Shown here: piece by piece, positions 1 through 5,982 of the stretch
Layout: the number at the start of each line of letters is the position of its first letter
Position numbering within the stretch: position 1 is the stretch's first letter
NCBI GenBank assembly: GCA_022842565.1
Contig: JALHPH010000093.1
Coordinates: 1 to 6,571, forward strand
Origin: Fimbriimonadaceae bacterium
GTDB lineage: Bacteria; Armatimonadota; Fimbriimonadia; Fimbriimonadales; Fimbriimonadaceae
Length of the DNA: 6,571 nt
Direction of reading: 5' to 3'
Translations under genes and position numbers: made by a program
Notes under the pieces: generated by a model
What the model was told of the DNA's origin: nothing
What the model saw: the letters and a program-made list of their open reading frames with translations, nothing else
The model's database searches: none

Positions 1-788
1 TCGGGGTGGAAGCTAAGCGGGGTCATGCACAGGAAGTTGTTCGTCTCGTCCTGGAGTTCCCGTACTTGCACAAGGTGGTCCACGCGCTCTTCAATGGTCT
101 CGATGTGACCGTAGAGCATCGTCGCGTATTGCGGCAGACCGAGTTTCGCGGCGACACGGGCGACCTCTTTCCATTCATCGCCGTTCAGCTTCTTGCCGAA
201 GAGTTCGGCGTGCACCCGCTCGCTCAGTATCTCAATTCCACCTCCTGGGAGCGAGTCGAGCCCCGCTTCCATCAGGTCGCGCAGGGCTTGCTCCATGCTG
301 ACCTTGCCCACCTGCGCGATCTGGACAATCTCAACCGCGGTAAACGCCTTTACGTGGACGCCACCCGGTCGGCTATTAGCGACAAGCCGCACCAAGTCGA
401 GGTAGTACTCATACTTCAACCGCGGGTTGATGCCACCGACCATATGCACCTCGGTGATCGGGATATCTTTGTGCCAATCGAGGCGGCGTTGAACCTCGGC
501 CATGTCCATCTCGTACGGTGCCGGTCCGCCCTTCTTGGCATAGAAGCTACAGAACTTACAGAACTTGTTGCAGATGTTCGTGTAGTTGATGTGCTGATTG
601 CGAACGTAGTAGGTCTTCGATCCGTGCAGGCGCTCGCGCACCATGTTTGCCAGCAGTCCGACTCCGTTGAGGTCCGGGGTTTTGTACAGCAGCACGCCAT
701 CCTCGAACGACAGCCGCTGGCCCGATTCGACCTTCCGGAAGATCGGCAGGAGTTCGGCGCTTAGGAGTTTCTCGGCGAAGATGGCCAT
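1..788 (-). CDS. mqnE: Aminodeoxyfutalosine synthase MqnE (radical SAM), 3'-truncated by the window edge
   Basis: Cytoplasmic radical-SAM enzyme of the futalosine route to menaquinone. The family joins the 5'-deoxyadenosyl radical to 3-[(1-carboxyvinyl)oxy]benzoate, the MqnA product, to give aminodeoxyfutalosine. The reverse strand gives 262 residues with no stop before the left edge, about 70% of the usual length of about 370. The [4Fe-4S]/SAM motif CNKFCKFC has C73, C77 and C80, preceded by RNQHINYTN. EVHMVGG is at 113-119, KAFTAVEI at 147-154, GLDSLPGGGIEI at 176-187, TMLYGHIET at 223-231 and RELQDET at 243-249. KAFTAVEI and the TMLYGH segment favour MqnE over its paralogue MqnC. The start at 788 gives the expected short N-terminal lead-in; no good Shine-Dalgarno site precedes it (GGAG ends 2 nt before ATG), and a perfect TATAAT lies 6 nt upstream, suggesting a leaderless mRNA. 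The family assignment is firm; the start is likely. Confidence 0.93.
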   Translation of the reverse strand, partial: MAIFAEKLLSAELLPIFRKVESGQRLSFEDGVLLYKTPDLNGVGLLANMVRERLHGSKTYYVRNQHINYTNICNKFCKFCSFYAKKGGPAPYEMDMAEVQRRLDWHKDIPITEVHMVGGINPRLKYEYYLDLVRLVANSRPGGVHVKAFTAVEIVQIAQVGKVSMEQALRDLMEAGLDSLPGGGIEILSERVHAELFGKKLNGDEWKEVARVAAKLGLPQYATMLYGHIETIEERVDHLVQVRELQDETNNFLCMTPLSFHP

Positions 789-794
789 GTCTCC

Positions 795-800
795 ATTATA
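795..800 (-). promoter_or_regulatory. Putative -10 box of mqnE (leaderless arrangement)
   Basis: On the minus strand TATAAT occupies 800-795, a perfect match to the vegetative -10 consensus. Only GGAGAC separates it from the ATG at 788, so a start about 7 nt downstream of the box would fall on or next to the start codon. No TTGACA-like -35 is present at 16-18 bp spacing; that place is taken by the inverted repeat at 809-832. The match is seen directly; promoter activity is inferred. Confidence 0.6.
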
Positions 801-808
801 CGCGGTCC

Positions 809-832
809 AACTTTCAGAAATCTCTGAAAGTT
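809..832. repeat. Perfect 10-bp inverted repeat upstream of mqnE, possible operator
   Basis: The arms AACTTTCAGA (809-818) and TCTGAAAGTT (823-832) are exact reverse complements around the 4-bp spacer AATC. The centre at 820.5 coincides with the place a -35 box would occupy relative to the TATAAT at 795-800. This fits a dimeric transcription factor's operator controlling mqnE. The element could also fold as a stem-loop in a transcript running from the tRNA-Leu gene into mqnE. It lacks a trailing U-run, so an intrinsic terminator is unlikely. The regulator is unknown. Confidence 0.6.
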
Positions 833-868
833 CGTGATTGCCTATTTCAATACAGCAAATCAACGGAG

Positions 869-951
869 TGCCCAGGGTGGGACTCGAACCCACACGGTAT
901 TACTACCAAAGGATTTTAAGTCCTCTGCGTCTACCATTCCGCCACCCGGGC
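869..951 (-). tRNA. tRNA-Leu, anticodon UAA
   Basis: This is an 83-nt class II tRNA on the minus strand. The acceptor arms GCCCGGG (951-945) and CCTGGGC (876-870) pair in all seven positions with one G-U, followed by discriminator A at 869. The anticodon loop CTTAAAA sits in an AGGA/TCCT stem and reads TAA. The T arm GTGGG-TTCGAGT-CCCAC is canonical, and a long variable arm (GGTAGTAATACC) is as expected for leucine tRNA. The 3' CCA is not encoded; the following bases are CTC. It lies upstream of mqnE in the same direction, 80 bp away, so read-through is possible. A plus-strand reading frame over 834-1025 is only an antisense shadow. Confidence 0.96.
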
Positions 952-961
952 ATTGCGAAAA

Positions 962-967
962 AGGGTA
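962..967 (-). promoter_or_regulatory. Weak candidate -10 for tRNA-Leu
   Basis: TACCCT on the minus strand (967-962) lies 10 nt before the first tRNA base. It would place transcription start about 4 nt upstream of the mature 5' end. It matches the TANNNT core only, and I see no supporting -35 at normal spacing. It is the best candidate in the interval, not a secure call. Confidence 0.25.
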
Positions 968-1022
968 CCCGTCCGGGCCGATCCTCGTACTCCTAGCGGG
1001 CGGCGACGCGGCAAAAGTGGGA

Positions 1023-1028
1023 TAAGAT
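1023..1028 (+). promoter_or_regulatory. Candidate -10 (TAAGAT) for the secreted GHL10 protein gene, leaderless spacing
   Basis: TAAGAT lies exactly 6 nt (GAATCC) before the ATG at 1035, the same spacing as TATAAT to ATG in front of mqnE. No purine-rich Shine-Dalgarno site sits in the usual 5-10 nt window. It matches TATAAT in four of six positions, including the essential TA...T. No -35 is visible at 17-18 bp. It is the second candidate leaderless start in the window. Confidence 0.4.
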
Positions 1029-1034
1029 GAATCC

Positions 1035-2936
1035 ATGCGTGCGCAAAAAACTGCATGGGGCGTTCTGGCCCTGTGCGTCGCCGTCCCGGTGCTGGGGCAA
1101 TATCGCAACGATCGCCCCATCCGAGGTGTCTGGCTCCGGCCGCCGTCCTCGTCGGTCACCAGCTTGGAACCGCACCTGCAGAACTTCGCGCGCGCCGGCG
1201 TCACCGACCTCTATCTAGAAACCTTTTATCACGGAGTCAGCACCGGTCGGCAGGGCGTGTTTAACTCCCGGTTCGGATTCGACTACCTTGCGGCAGCGAT
1301 CAATTTGGCAGCCCGCTACAACGTCCGCGTCCACGCCTGGACCGAGACGGGGTATTGGCAATACCAGACGACCGGCGCCTACAATTTCACGAACAACCCT
1401 GAGTGGCGAGTCATAAACGTCTCGACTGGCACCATCGGCGGCGACATCAATCAGCAAGTCTTTGCGAACCTCGGGCACCCGGGTGTCCAAGCCAAGCTGC
1501 GCAGCTACGCGACGGAGCTTGCCGGATACGGCGCTCTCTGGAGCGTGCAGAGCGACTACCACCGCATGCCGATCGACAACGATACCGGCGACGCGTATCC
1601 ATCCCCTTGGAGTTACGACACATGGTCGGCGAGCAGCTTTGCTACCGCGGTGCCGGGTGCGAACATCCTCACCCAGGCCGCGCAATCGGGGCAAACTCAC
1701 TACAGTGCTTTTCTCACGTGGCGGCGCAATGGCATCAGCGAAGCAGCCCGGCAGCTTTATCTAGGCGTGCAGGACGGCAGCAATGACGTCGAGATGAGCG
1801 CCGCCGTCTTCGCGACCGCCATGACGAGCAGCAGCCAAGTTGCCAAGTGCCAAAACTGGCCAGCCTGGTGTACCGGCGGATACGTTGATAACGTCGCCCC
1901 GATGGCGTATGGAACCTCGCTGACCAGTATCGGCAACGACCTGACAGCGGCCAGAAACCAGGCCGCAGGCAAGAAAGTCCTGGCCGGTCTAGCGATTTTG
2001 TCGGGGCGGCCCGCCATCAACGACCAAATGAACACGGCCAAGGCGCGCTCGATCGAGGATTTCGTGCTTTGGGAGGGGTCTCAACTCGATACAACCAAGC
2101 AAGGGCTTCTTTCCAACTGGATCACCACCATCGCGACACCCATGCGTGCCGACCTGAATGCTAACCACATCCTGGAAACCGGCGACTATCTTCAGTTCTT
2201 GGCCAGCTACACCGGATCGCCGGTGACCATCGCCAGCAATAGCCGCCTCAACTGGGACGGCAACACCTTGCTGAACACCGCCGACCACACTGCCCTGCGC
2301 CGGGCGCTGAGTTCCTATCGGCTCGGCCCGCGCGGAATTCTCAGCGCGGCGGACCAGGCCGTGTTTAACATCGCTCGGACCGCGGCTCCCGCTGGCGGAG
2401 GGGTCACGGTCAAGAATCTTTTCGACTATGACCAGAACGGCACGGTGGACGACACCGACGCCCGGTGGATGGAGAAGCTGGCCTGGCAAGGGCCGATGGC
2501 ATTCGTCACCGTGTCGCTGCAAGACACCACGGTCGGCCCAGTCGGGCGAGTGGTCCGGTTCGAATGGGTTGATGCAACCAACACCGTTTTGCTCGCTTGG
2601 AACGACGTGTTGGACGCCCAGGGCAAGGCGATCATTCCCGCCTTTGCGGCAGGCCCCAATCGCCTTCGGCTGAAGCACGGCACTTGGCTCCGCCGAGCCG
2701 AAGCCGCTGCCCCAAGCACAAACGACCAAGTTCTTTCGCTTTCGCTCATCAATGGCGATGTGAACGACGACAACGAGATTGGCTCACCCGATTTTGCGTT
2801 GCTCGCAGCTAGTTTCGGTACATTCGCAGGCAACGGAGGCCATAATTCACGCGCCGATCTGAACCAAGACGGTGAAGTGGGTCCCGCAGATTTCGCGATT
2901 CTGGCCGGATCGTTCGGAGAATTTGGGGATGAGTAG
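1035..2936 (+). CDS. Secreted glycosyl hydrolase-like (GHL10 family) protein with dockerin-like repeats
   Basis: Predicted exported protein of 633 aa. Residues 1-21 form a Sec signal peptide (MRAQK, hydrophobic core, likely cleavage after VLG). Residues 28-370 resemble the GHL10 TIM-barrel family: RPIRGVWLRP (27-36), GVTDLYLETFYHG (55-67), VQSDYHRMP (171-179) at the place of the family's acidic DDYRYP-like strand, DVEMSAAVFA (251-260) and YVDNVAPMAYG (283-293). Dockerin/EF-hand-like calcium loops follow in two blocks: 373-384 (DLNANHILETGD), a degenerate pair near 404-417 and 430-440, 464-475 (DYDQNGTVDDTD), then 575-586 and 608-619 at the C terminus. Residues 488-570 between the blocks look like a beta-sandwich module (VTVSLQD start). 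Substrate and catalytic activity cannot be named; GHL10 members are hydrolase-like and mostly uncharacterised. It is probably monocistronic, with rpmG 78 bp downstream. The other upstream ATG, at 1027, is out of frame. Confidence 0.85.
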   Translation: MRAQKTAWGVLALCVAVPVLGQYRNDRPIRGVWLRPPSSSVTSLEPHLQNFARAGVTDLYLETFYHGVSTGRQGVFNSRFGFDYLAAAINLAARYNVRVHAWTETGYWQYQTTGAYNFTNNPEWRVINVSTGTIGGDINQQVFANLGHPGVQAKLRSYATELAGYGALWSVQSDYHRMPIDNDTGDAYPSPWSYDTWSASSFATAVPGANILTQAAQSGQTHYSAFLTWRRNGISEAARQLYLGVQDGSNDVEMSAAVFATAMTSSSQVAKCQNWPAWCTGGYVDNVAPMAYGTSLTSIGNDLTAARNQAAGKKVLAGLAILSGRPAINDQMNTAKARSIEDFVLWEGSQLDTTKQGLLSNWITTIATPMRADLNANHILETGDYLQFLASYTGSPVTIASNSRLNWDGNTLLNTADHTALRRALSSYRLGPRGILSAADQAVFNIARTAAPAGGGVTVKNLFDYDQNGTVDDTDARWMEKLAWQGPMAFVTVSLQDTTVGPVGRVVRFEWVDATNTVLLAWNDVLDAQGKAIIPAFAAGPNRLRLKHGTWLRRAEAAAPSTNDQVLSLSLINGDVNDDNEIGSPDFALLAASFGTFAGNGGHNSRADLNQDGEVGPADFAILAGSFGEFGDE

Positions 2937-2966
2937 TTGAATTCCTCTGCCGACCCGGGGTATCCT
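2937..2966 (+). promoter_or_regulatory. Candidate promoter of rpmG-rpmF
   Basis: TTGAAT (2937-2942) and TATCCT (2961-2966) are separated by 18 bp, each matching the vegetative consensus at four of six positions. The -35 begins immediately after the stop codon of the upstream gene. Transcription would start near 2973 and give a leader of about 40 nt before rpmG. No Zur-type palindrome is recognisable in this interval. Confidence 0.4.
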
Positions 2967-2970
2967 CTGC
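2943..2970 (+). repeat. 8-bp direct repeat with 20-bp period across the rpmG -10 region
   Basis: TCCTCTGC occurs at 2943-2950 and again at 2963-2970. Start-to-start distance is 20 bp, close to two helical turns, so both copies face the same side of the DNA. The second copy overlaps the candidate -10. It could be a tandem regulator site or chance; no regulator is recognised. Confidence 0.3.
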
Positions 2971-2999
2971 AGGCTCAATAGCGGCACCAGACAGGTTCC

Positions 3000-3004
3000 A
3001 GGAG
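3000..3004 (+). promoter_or_regulatory. Shine-Dalgarno site of rpmG
   Basis: AGGAG ends 10 nt before the ATG at 3015. It is the clearest ribosome binding site in the window, in contrast to the starts of mqnE, the GHL10 gene and recN, which lack one at usable spacing. Confidence 0.6.
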
Positions 3005-3014
3005 ACCCATACGC

Positions 3015-3185
3015 ATGGCCAAAAAGAAAGGTGAAAAGCGCGAAATCATCCGTGTTTATTGCACGGAGGACTCGAAGAGTTACTACACCACGACGAAGAA
3101 CAAGCAAAACACCCCCGACAAGCTTGAGGTGAAGAAGTACAACCCCAACCTCCGCAAAGTCACCCTGTATCGGGAGAAGAAATAA
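3015..3185 (+). CDS. rpmG: 50S ribosomal protein L33, zinc-site degenerate
   Basis: Small basic protein of 56 aa, a component of the large ribosomal subunit near the E site. The core YYTTTKNKQNTPDKLEVKKY (23-42) and the tail TLYREKK are diagnostic of L33, and the length is normal. Zinc-type L33 carries CxxC and a second CxxC after KKY. Here only C16 of CTED (16-19) survives; D19, N43 and L46 stand at the other three ligand positions. The protein is therefore probably zinc-independent yet looks derived from a zinc-type ancestor. An AGGAG site supports the start, and rpmF follows after 4 nt, so the two are co-transcribed. Identity is firm; whether this is the only L33 copy in the genome cannot be seen here. 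Confidence 0.95.
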   Translation: MAKKKGEKREIIRVYCTEDSKSYYTTTKNKQNTPDKLEVKKYNPNLRKVTLYREKK

Positions 3186-3189
3186 ATAA

Positions 3190-3387
3190 ATGCCGAATCC
3201 TAAAAGACGCCATAGTCATGCTCGCACCGCCAAGCGACGCACGCACGACGTGACGAGCCTTCCCGAAATCGAAGTGAACCGAGTTCAGGGATCCTCCGAG
3301 CCCTTGAAGCTGCGACATCACGCTTCGCCAGACGGCTACTACAAGGGCCGTCGACTTCCTGGCTTCCGCGACAAGAAAGAAAGCTAA
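3190..3387 (+). CDS. rpmF: 50S ribosomal protein L32, zinc-free form
   Basis: Basic protein of 65 aa of the large ribosomal subunit. The N-terminal NPKRRHSHARTAKRRTH (3-19) matches the L32 pattern VPKRR-S-KRRTH, and GYYKGR (49-54) matches the conserved end of its zinc ribbon. All four ribbon cysteines are absent: N30 and Q33 appear at the first knuckle, A45 and D48 at the second (ASPDG in place of CxxCG), with about two extra residues between. A short charged tail, LPGFRDKKES, extends past the normal end. It starts 4 nt after the rpmG stop with no well-placed Shine-Dalgarno site (GGGAG in the rpmG end is about 13 nt away), so translation is probably coupled to rpmG. Its TAA overlaps the stop of the convergent transporter gene. 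Confidence 0.92.
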   Translation: MPNPKRRHSHARTAKRRTHDVTSLPEIEVNRVQGSSEPLKLRHHASPDGYYKGRRLPGFRDKKES

Positions 3388-4271
3388 GCTCCGCCGTGGG
3401 CCTCGCGCTGGTGCGCTAACTCGGCGGCGTAGGGCTCGTAATGAACCGTTACGAGCGCGCCGTCGAGAGCGATTCGAATCGCGTCCTCCACCTCTTCAGC
3501 TTCGTTATGCGCGGTGATGAAGCTCAGATGATCCTCCAGCAACAGGTGGAACTCGACTACTTTCTTTGACCCGACTTGCCGTGTGCGCAAGTTGTGGTAC
3601 CCCTTCACCGCCGGGTGGTCCGCCAGCACTCGCTCCACGGTCGCTCGATCCTCCACACTCAGTGCGCCATCCATCAGCGGGTGTAGAAGCCGTCCAAAAC
3701 GTTGCACCGCAAATGCGATGACTGCCAACGAGAACAGGATTGCCACCCAAGGGTCTAAGACCACGTTGCCCGTCGCCATCACCAGCCCCATGCCCAAGCC
3801 GATTCCCAGGGCCGATGCCGCGTCGGAGACCAAGTGGATCGATTCCCCCTTGAGCGCCAGGCTCTTCTCACGCCGCGCAACCCGATACAAGATTGCCGCC
3901 ACAGCCAAATTCACCGCAGCCGCGCCCAGCATCACATAAAGCCCAAGCTCCGGCTCAATCGGCTGCGGGCGCTGCAGCCGCCCGATTGCCTGCGACATGA
4001 TATAGCCCGCCGAGAGCATCAGCAGCACCATCTGAAGCGCGCTCATGATCACTTCGGCCTTGCCGTGGCCATAGGGGTGATCATCGTCGGCTGGCCGCGC
4101 GGCCCAGCGGATGCTGAGCACGACCCCCAGGGCCACCGCCACATCGACGGTGCTCTGCAGAGCTTCGGCGAGAACCGAAATGGCCCCGGTCATCCACCCC
4201 GCAAACAGCTTCGCGATCACCACGAAAACGGTGACCACCAAGGAGAGCGTAGCCGCTTGCTGAGCGTTCAT
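3384..4271 (-). CDS. Cation diffusion facilitator (CDF) family metal/proton antiporter
   Basis: Inner-membrane efflux transporter of 295 aa, expected to exchange a divalent metal (zinc, iron, manganese or similar) for protons as a homodimer. It aligns by eye along its length with YiiP/FieF: KLFAGWMTGAISVLAEAL (21-38), PADDDHPYGHGKAE (60-73), HLVSD (146-150, site A in TM5), LDPW (172-175) and LMDGAL (199-204). The cytoplasmic domain carries YHNLRTRQVG (225-234) and ligands equivalent to YiiP site C: H242, H255, H277 and E279 (Asp in YiiP). Site A in TM2 reads Q39-S-T-V-D43, where YiiP has D-S-L-V-D, so one ligand is changed and the metal cannot be named. The start at 4271 fits the family; a longer in-frame start at 4445 would overlap recN and adds sequence unlike the family. 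Divergent from recN, with no strong promoter seen. Confidence 0.92.
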   Translation of the reverse strand: MNAQQAATLSLVVTVFVVIAKLFAGWMTGAISVLAEALQSTVDVAVALGVVLSIRWAARPADDDHPYGHGKAEVIMSALQMVLLMLSAGYIMSQAIGRLQRPQPIEPELGLYVMLGAAAVNLAVAAILYRVARREKSLALKGESIHLVSDAASALGIGLGMGLVMATGNVVLDPWVAILFSLAVIAFAVQRFGRLLHPLMDGALSVEDRATVERVLADHPAVKGYHNLRTRQVGSKKVVEFHLLLEDHLSFITAHNEAEEVEDAIRIALDGALVTVHYEPYAAELAHQREAHGGA

Positions 4272-4320
4272 TCCTGACCCATTTTTGCACGCCCAAACGT
4301 CTTGACTGAGTACCCCCCTT
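4272..4320. promoter_or_regulatory. Divergent 49-bp intergenic region between the CDF gene and recN
   Basis: It must hold the promoters or starts of both divergent genes unless these lie inside the coding regions. I see no perfect -10 on either strand, no Shine-Dalgarno site for recN (the ATG follows a C-rich run, TACCCCCCTT), and only AGGA directly abutting the CDF start. No SOS-type (LexA) palindrome is recognisable, although recN is damage-inducible in many bacteria. TTGACT at 4302-4307 resembles a -35, but its -10 would fall inside recN. Confidence 0.35.
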
Positions 4321-5982
4321 ATGATCACTGATCTCAGCGTGGAAAACATCGCGGTCATCGAAAAGGCGCATCTGCACCTTGGGCCTGGATTTACCGTGCT
4401 GACCGGCGAAACAGGCGCTGGAAAGTCTCTCTTAGTGGAGGCCATCGGCCTAGTGCTCGGTGATCGAGCCGATTCCGATCTGGTGCGGGCGGGCGCTGCC
4501 CGTGGGCGGGTGCGGGTCTCGTTTGATCTTTCTGCCCGCCGCGATCTGCTGGACCTGATGGCAGCCGAAGGTATCGCTTCGGGCGACGGTCAGCTCTCCA
4601 TTGAGCGCGAAGTCAGCTCCGAGGGGCGATCGACGACGAGGGTGCAAGGTCGCAATGTTTCGGTTGCGTCGCTCCGAAAGCTCGGCGTGGGTTTAGTGGA
4701 CCTGCATGGCCAGCACGACCACCAACTCCTGCTGGACCCCTTGCAACACCTCCCGACATATGACCAGTGGTTGGGCGAGGGCCTGGAGCCCCTATTGGAG
4801 CGCGTGCGCGCACTCCACGCCGATTGGATTGGAGCCAAACAGAGCCTCGCCTTGGTGCGGCGCTCAGTGAAAGATCGCCAACAGCGGCTGGACTTGCTGA
4901 GTTTTCAGTTGAACGAGCTTGAGACCGCAGAACTCTCGCTGGGTGAAGTGGAGGAGCTGGAGCAACAGCTTAGTCGCCTGCGCAATGTCGAACGGCTGCA
5001 AGCCGCTGCGCGCGGCGCAATGGAGCTTTTGCAGCGCGGAGAGGTGAACGCGGTCGAGCAACTGGGCGAGGCGGTGAAACAGCTCGATGCAGTGGCCTCG
5101 CTGGATGCACTTTTGGCGGAGCACGTGGCTGCCCTGCAGTCGAGCCTTTTTGAGGTCCAGGACGCGGTTTTGGAACTGGGCCGGTACGAGGAGGGTGTGG
5201 AAGCGGACCCCGAGCAGTTGGCGGCCATCGGCGAGCGGCTTGACCTGATCCAGAGGCTCATGCGCAAGCACGATCGCGCCGAACCTGAGCTGATCGCCCT
5301 GCTTGATGAGCTACGACGCGAGAAAGCCGTGCTGGAGGATGCCGAATCAAGCGAAGAGGCACTCGGCGCGCGGGTGCAACAGACCGAGGCGGCGCTCCTG
5401 GAGGGCGCGGGCGTTCTGTCGGCGTATCGAAAGGAGCATGCGGCTCGATTTGCGGAACAGGTGACCGAGCATCTGCGAGAATTGGCGCTAGAGAGAGCTT
5501 GCTTTGAACTCCATTTTGATTCCAAGCCGGTTGATGAGCTGGGCATTGATGCGGTGACTTTTCGCTTTACGGCCAACGCCGGAGAGCCGCCGCGGTTGCT
5601 GAGCCGAACGGCGAGTGGTGGCGAGCTTTCGCGGGTGATGTTGGCGCTAAAGGTGGTGCTGGCTGGCAAGGTGGGCGTACCGACCCTCATCTTCGACGAG
5701 ATCGATACTGGGCTCAGCGGTCGCGCGGCAGCGGTGGTCGCCAAGAAGCTGCAAGAGCTAGGCGAGTTTCATCAGGTCATCTCGATTTCGCACTTGCCGC
5801 AGCTGGCCGGGCGGGCGGCTGCACACTACCGCATCGCTAAATCGGAGCATGCCTTGCGCACCTTTACCGAGATTTTGCACCTGGAGGGCGAAGAGCGCGT
5901 GATCGAGATGGCGCGCATGCTCGCAGGCGAAGAGATCGGCGATTCGGCAATGGCGAATGCCCGCGAGCTCCTGCGCAACTAA
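4321..5982 (+). CDS. recN: DNA repair protein RecN
   Basis: SMC-like ATPase that acts at DNA double-strand breaks with RecA and holds or brings DNA ends together; cytoplasmic, nucleoid-associated. The 553-aa length is normal and the gene is intact. The N-terminal half-ATPase has MITDLSVENIAVIEKAHL at the extreme end and Walker A GETGAGKS at 29-36. The RecN-typical LHGQHDHQLLL is near 128-138. Long charged, Leu/Glu/Gln-rich coiled-coil segments span roughly 150-375. The C-terminal half has the ABC signature SGGELSR (432-438), Walker B TLIFDEIDTGLSG (455-467) and the H-loop region ISISHLPQLA. The ATG at 4321 matches the family N terminus. No Shine-Dalgarno or LexA site is visible upstream. Its TAA overlaps by 4 bp the stop of the convergent polymerase gene. 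Confidence 0.97.
   Translation: MITDLSVENIAVIEKAHLHLGPGFTVLTGETGAGKSLLVEAIGLVLGDRADSDLVRAGAARGRVRVSFDLSARRDLLDLMAAEGIASGDGQLSIEREVSSEGRSTTRVQGRNVSVASLRKLGVGLVDLHGQHDHQLLLDPLQHLPTYDQWLGEGLEPLLERVRALHADWIGAKQSLALVRRSVKDRQQRLDLLSFQLNELETAELSLGEVEELEQQLSRLRNVERLQAAARGAMELLQRGEVNAVEQLGEAVKQLDAVASLDALLAEHVAALQSSLFEVQDAVLELGRYEEGVEADPEQLAAIGERLDLIQRLMRKHDRAEPELIALLDELRREKAVLEDAESSEEALGARVQQTEAALLEGAGVLSAYRKEHAARFAEQVTEHLRELALERACFELHFDSKPVDELGIDAVTFRFTANAGEPPRLLSRTASGGELSRVMLALKVVLAGKVGVPTLIFDEIDTGLSGRAAAVVAKKLQELGEFHQVISISHLPQLAGRAAAHYRIAKSEHALRTFTEILHLEGEERVIEMARMLAGEEIGDSAMANARELLRN

Noticed and set aside
6..764. A 252-codon plus-strand open frame across the left end
   Set aside because: It is antisense to mqnE, whose frame carries the radical-SAM cysteines and other family motifs. 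The plus-strand product resembles nothing I know.
809..832. The inverted repeat as an intrinsic terminator for tRNA-Leu
   Set aside because: The stem is AU-rich and followed by GGACCGCG rather than a U-run, so it does not fit an intrinsic terminator.
834..1025. A plus-strand small open frame with GGTRTHTV
   Set aside because: This peptide pattern is the usual antisense translation of a tRNA T arm and acceptor; the DNA is tRNA-Leu.
2937..3014. A Zur box controlling the cysteine-poor L33/L32 pair
   Set aside because: I looked for an AT-rich palindrome of the Zur type and found none; only a candidate promoter and a short direct repeat are present.
4302..4307. TTGACT as the -35 of a recN promoter
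   Set aside because: A -10 at normal spacing would fall around 4325, inside the recN coding sequence.
4272..4445. N-terminal extension of the CDF gene to an ATG at 4445
   Set aside because: The extra 58 residues overlap the first 125 bp of recN, lack CDF-like features and leave no space for the recN start. The ATG at 4271 gives the family's normal N terminus.
4905..5744. A 279-codon minus-strand open frame inside recN
   Set aside because: Its Ser/Arg-rich composition is typical of the antisense of a Leu/Glu/Ala-rich coiled-coil gene. recN is full length with all motifs.
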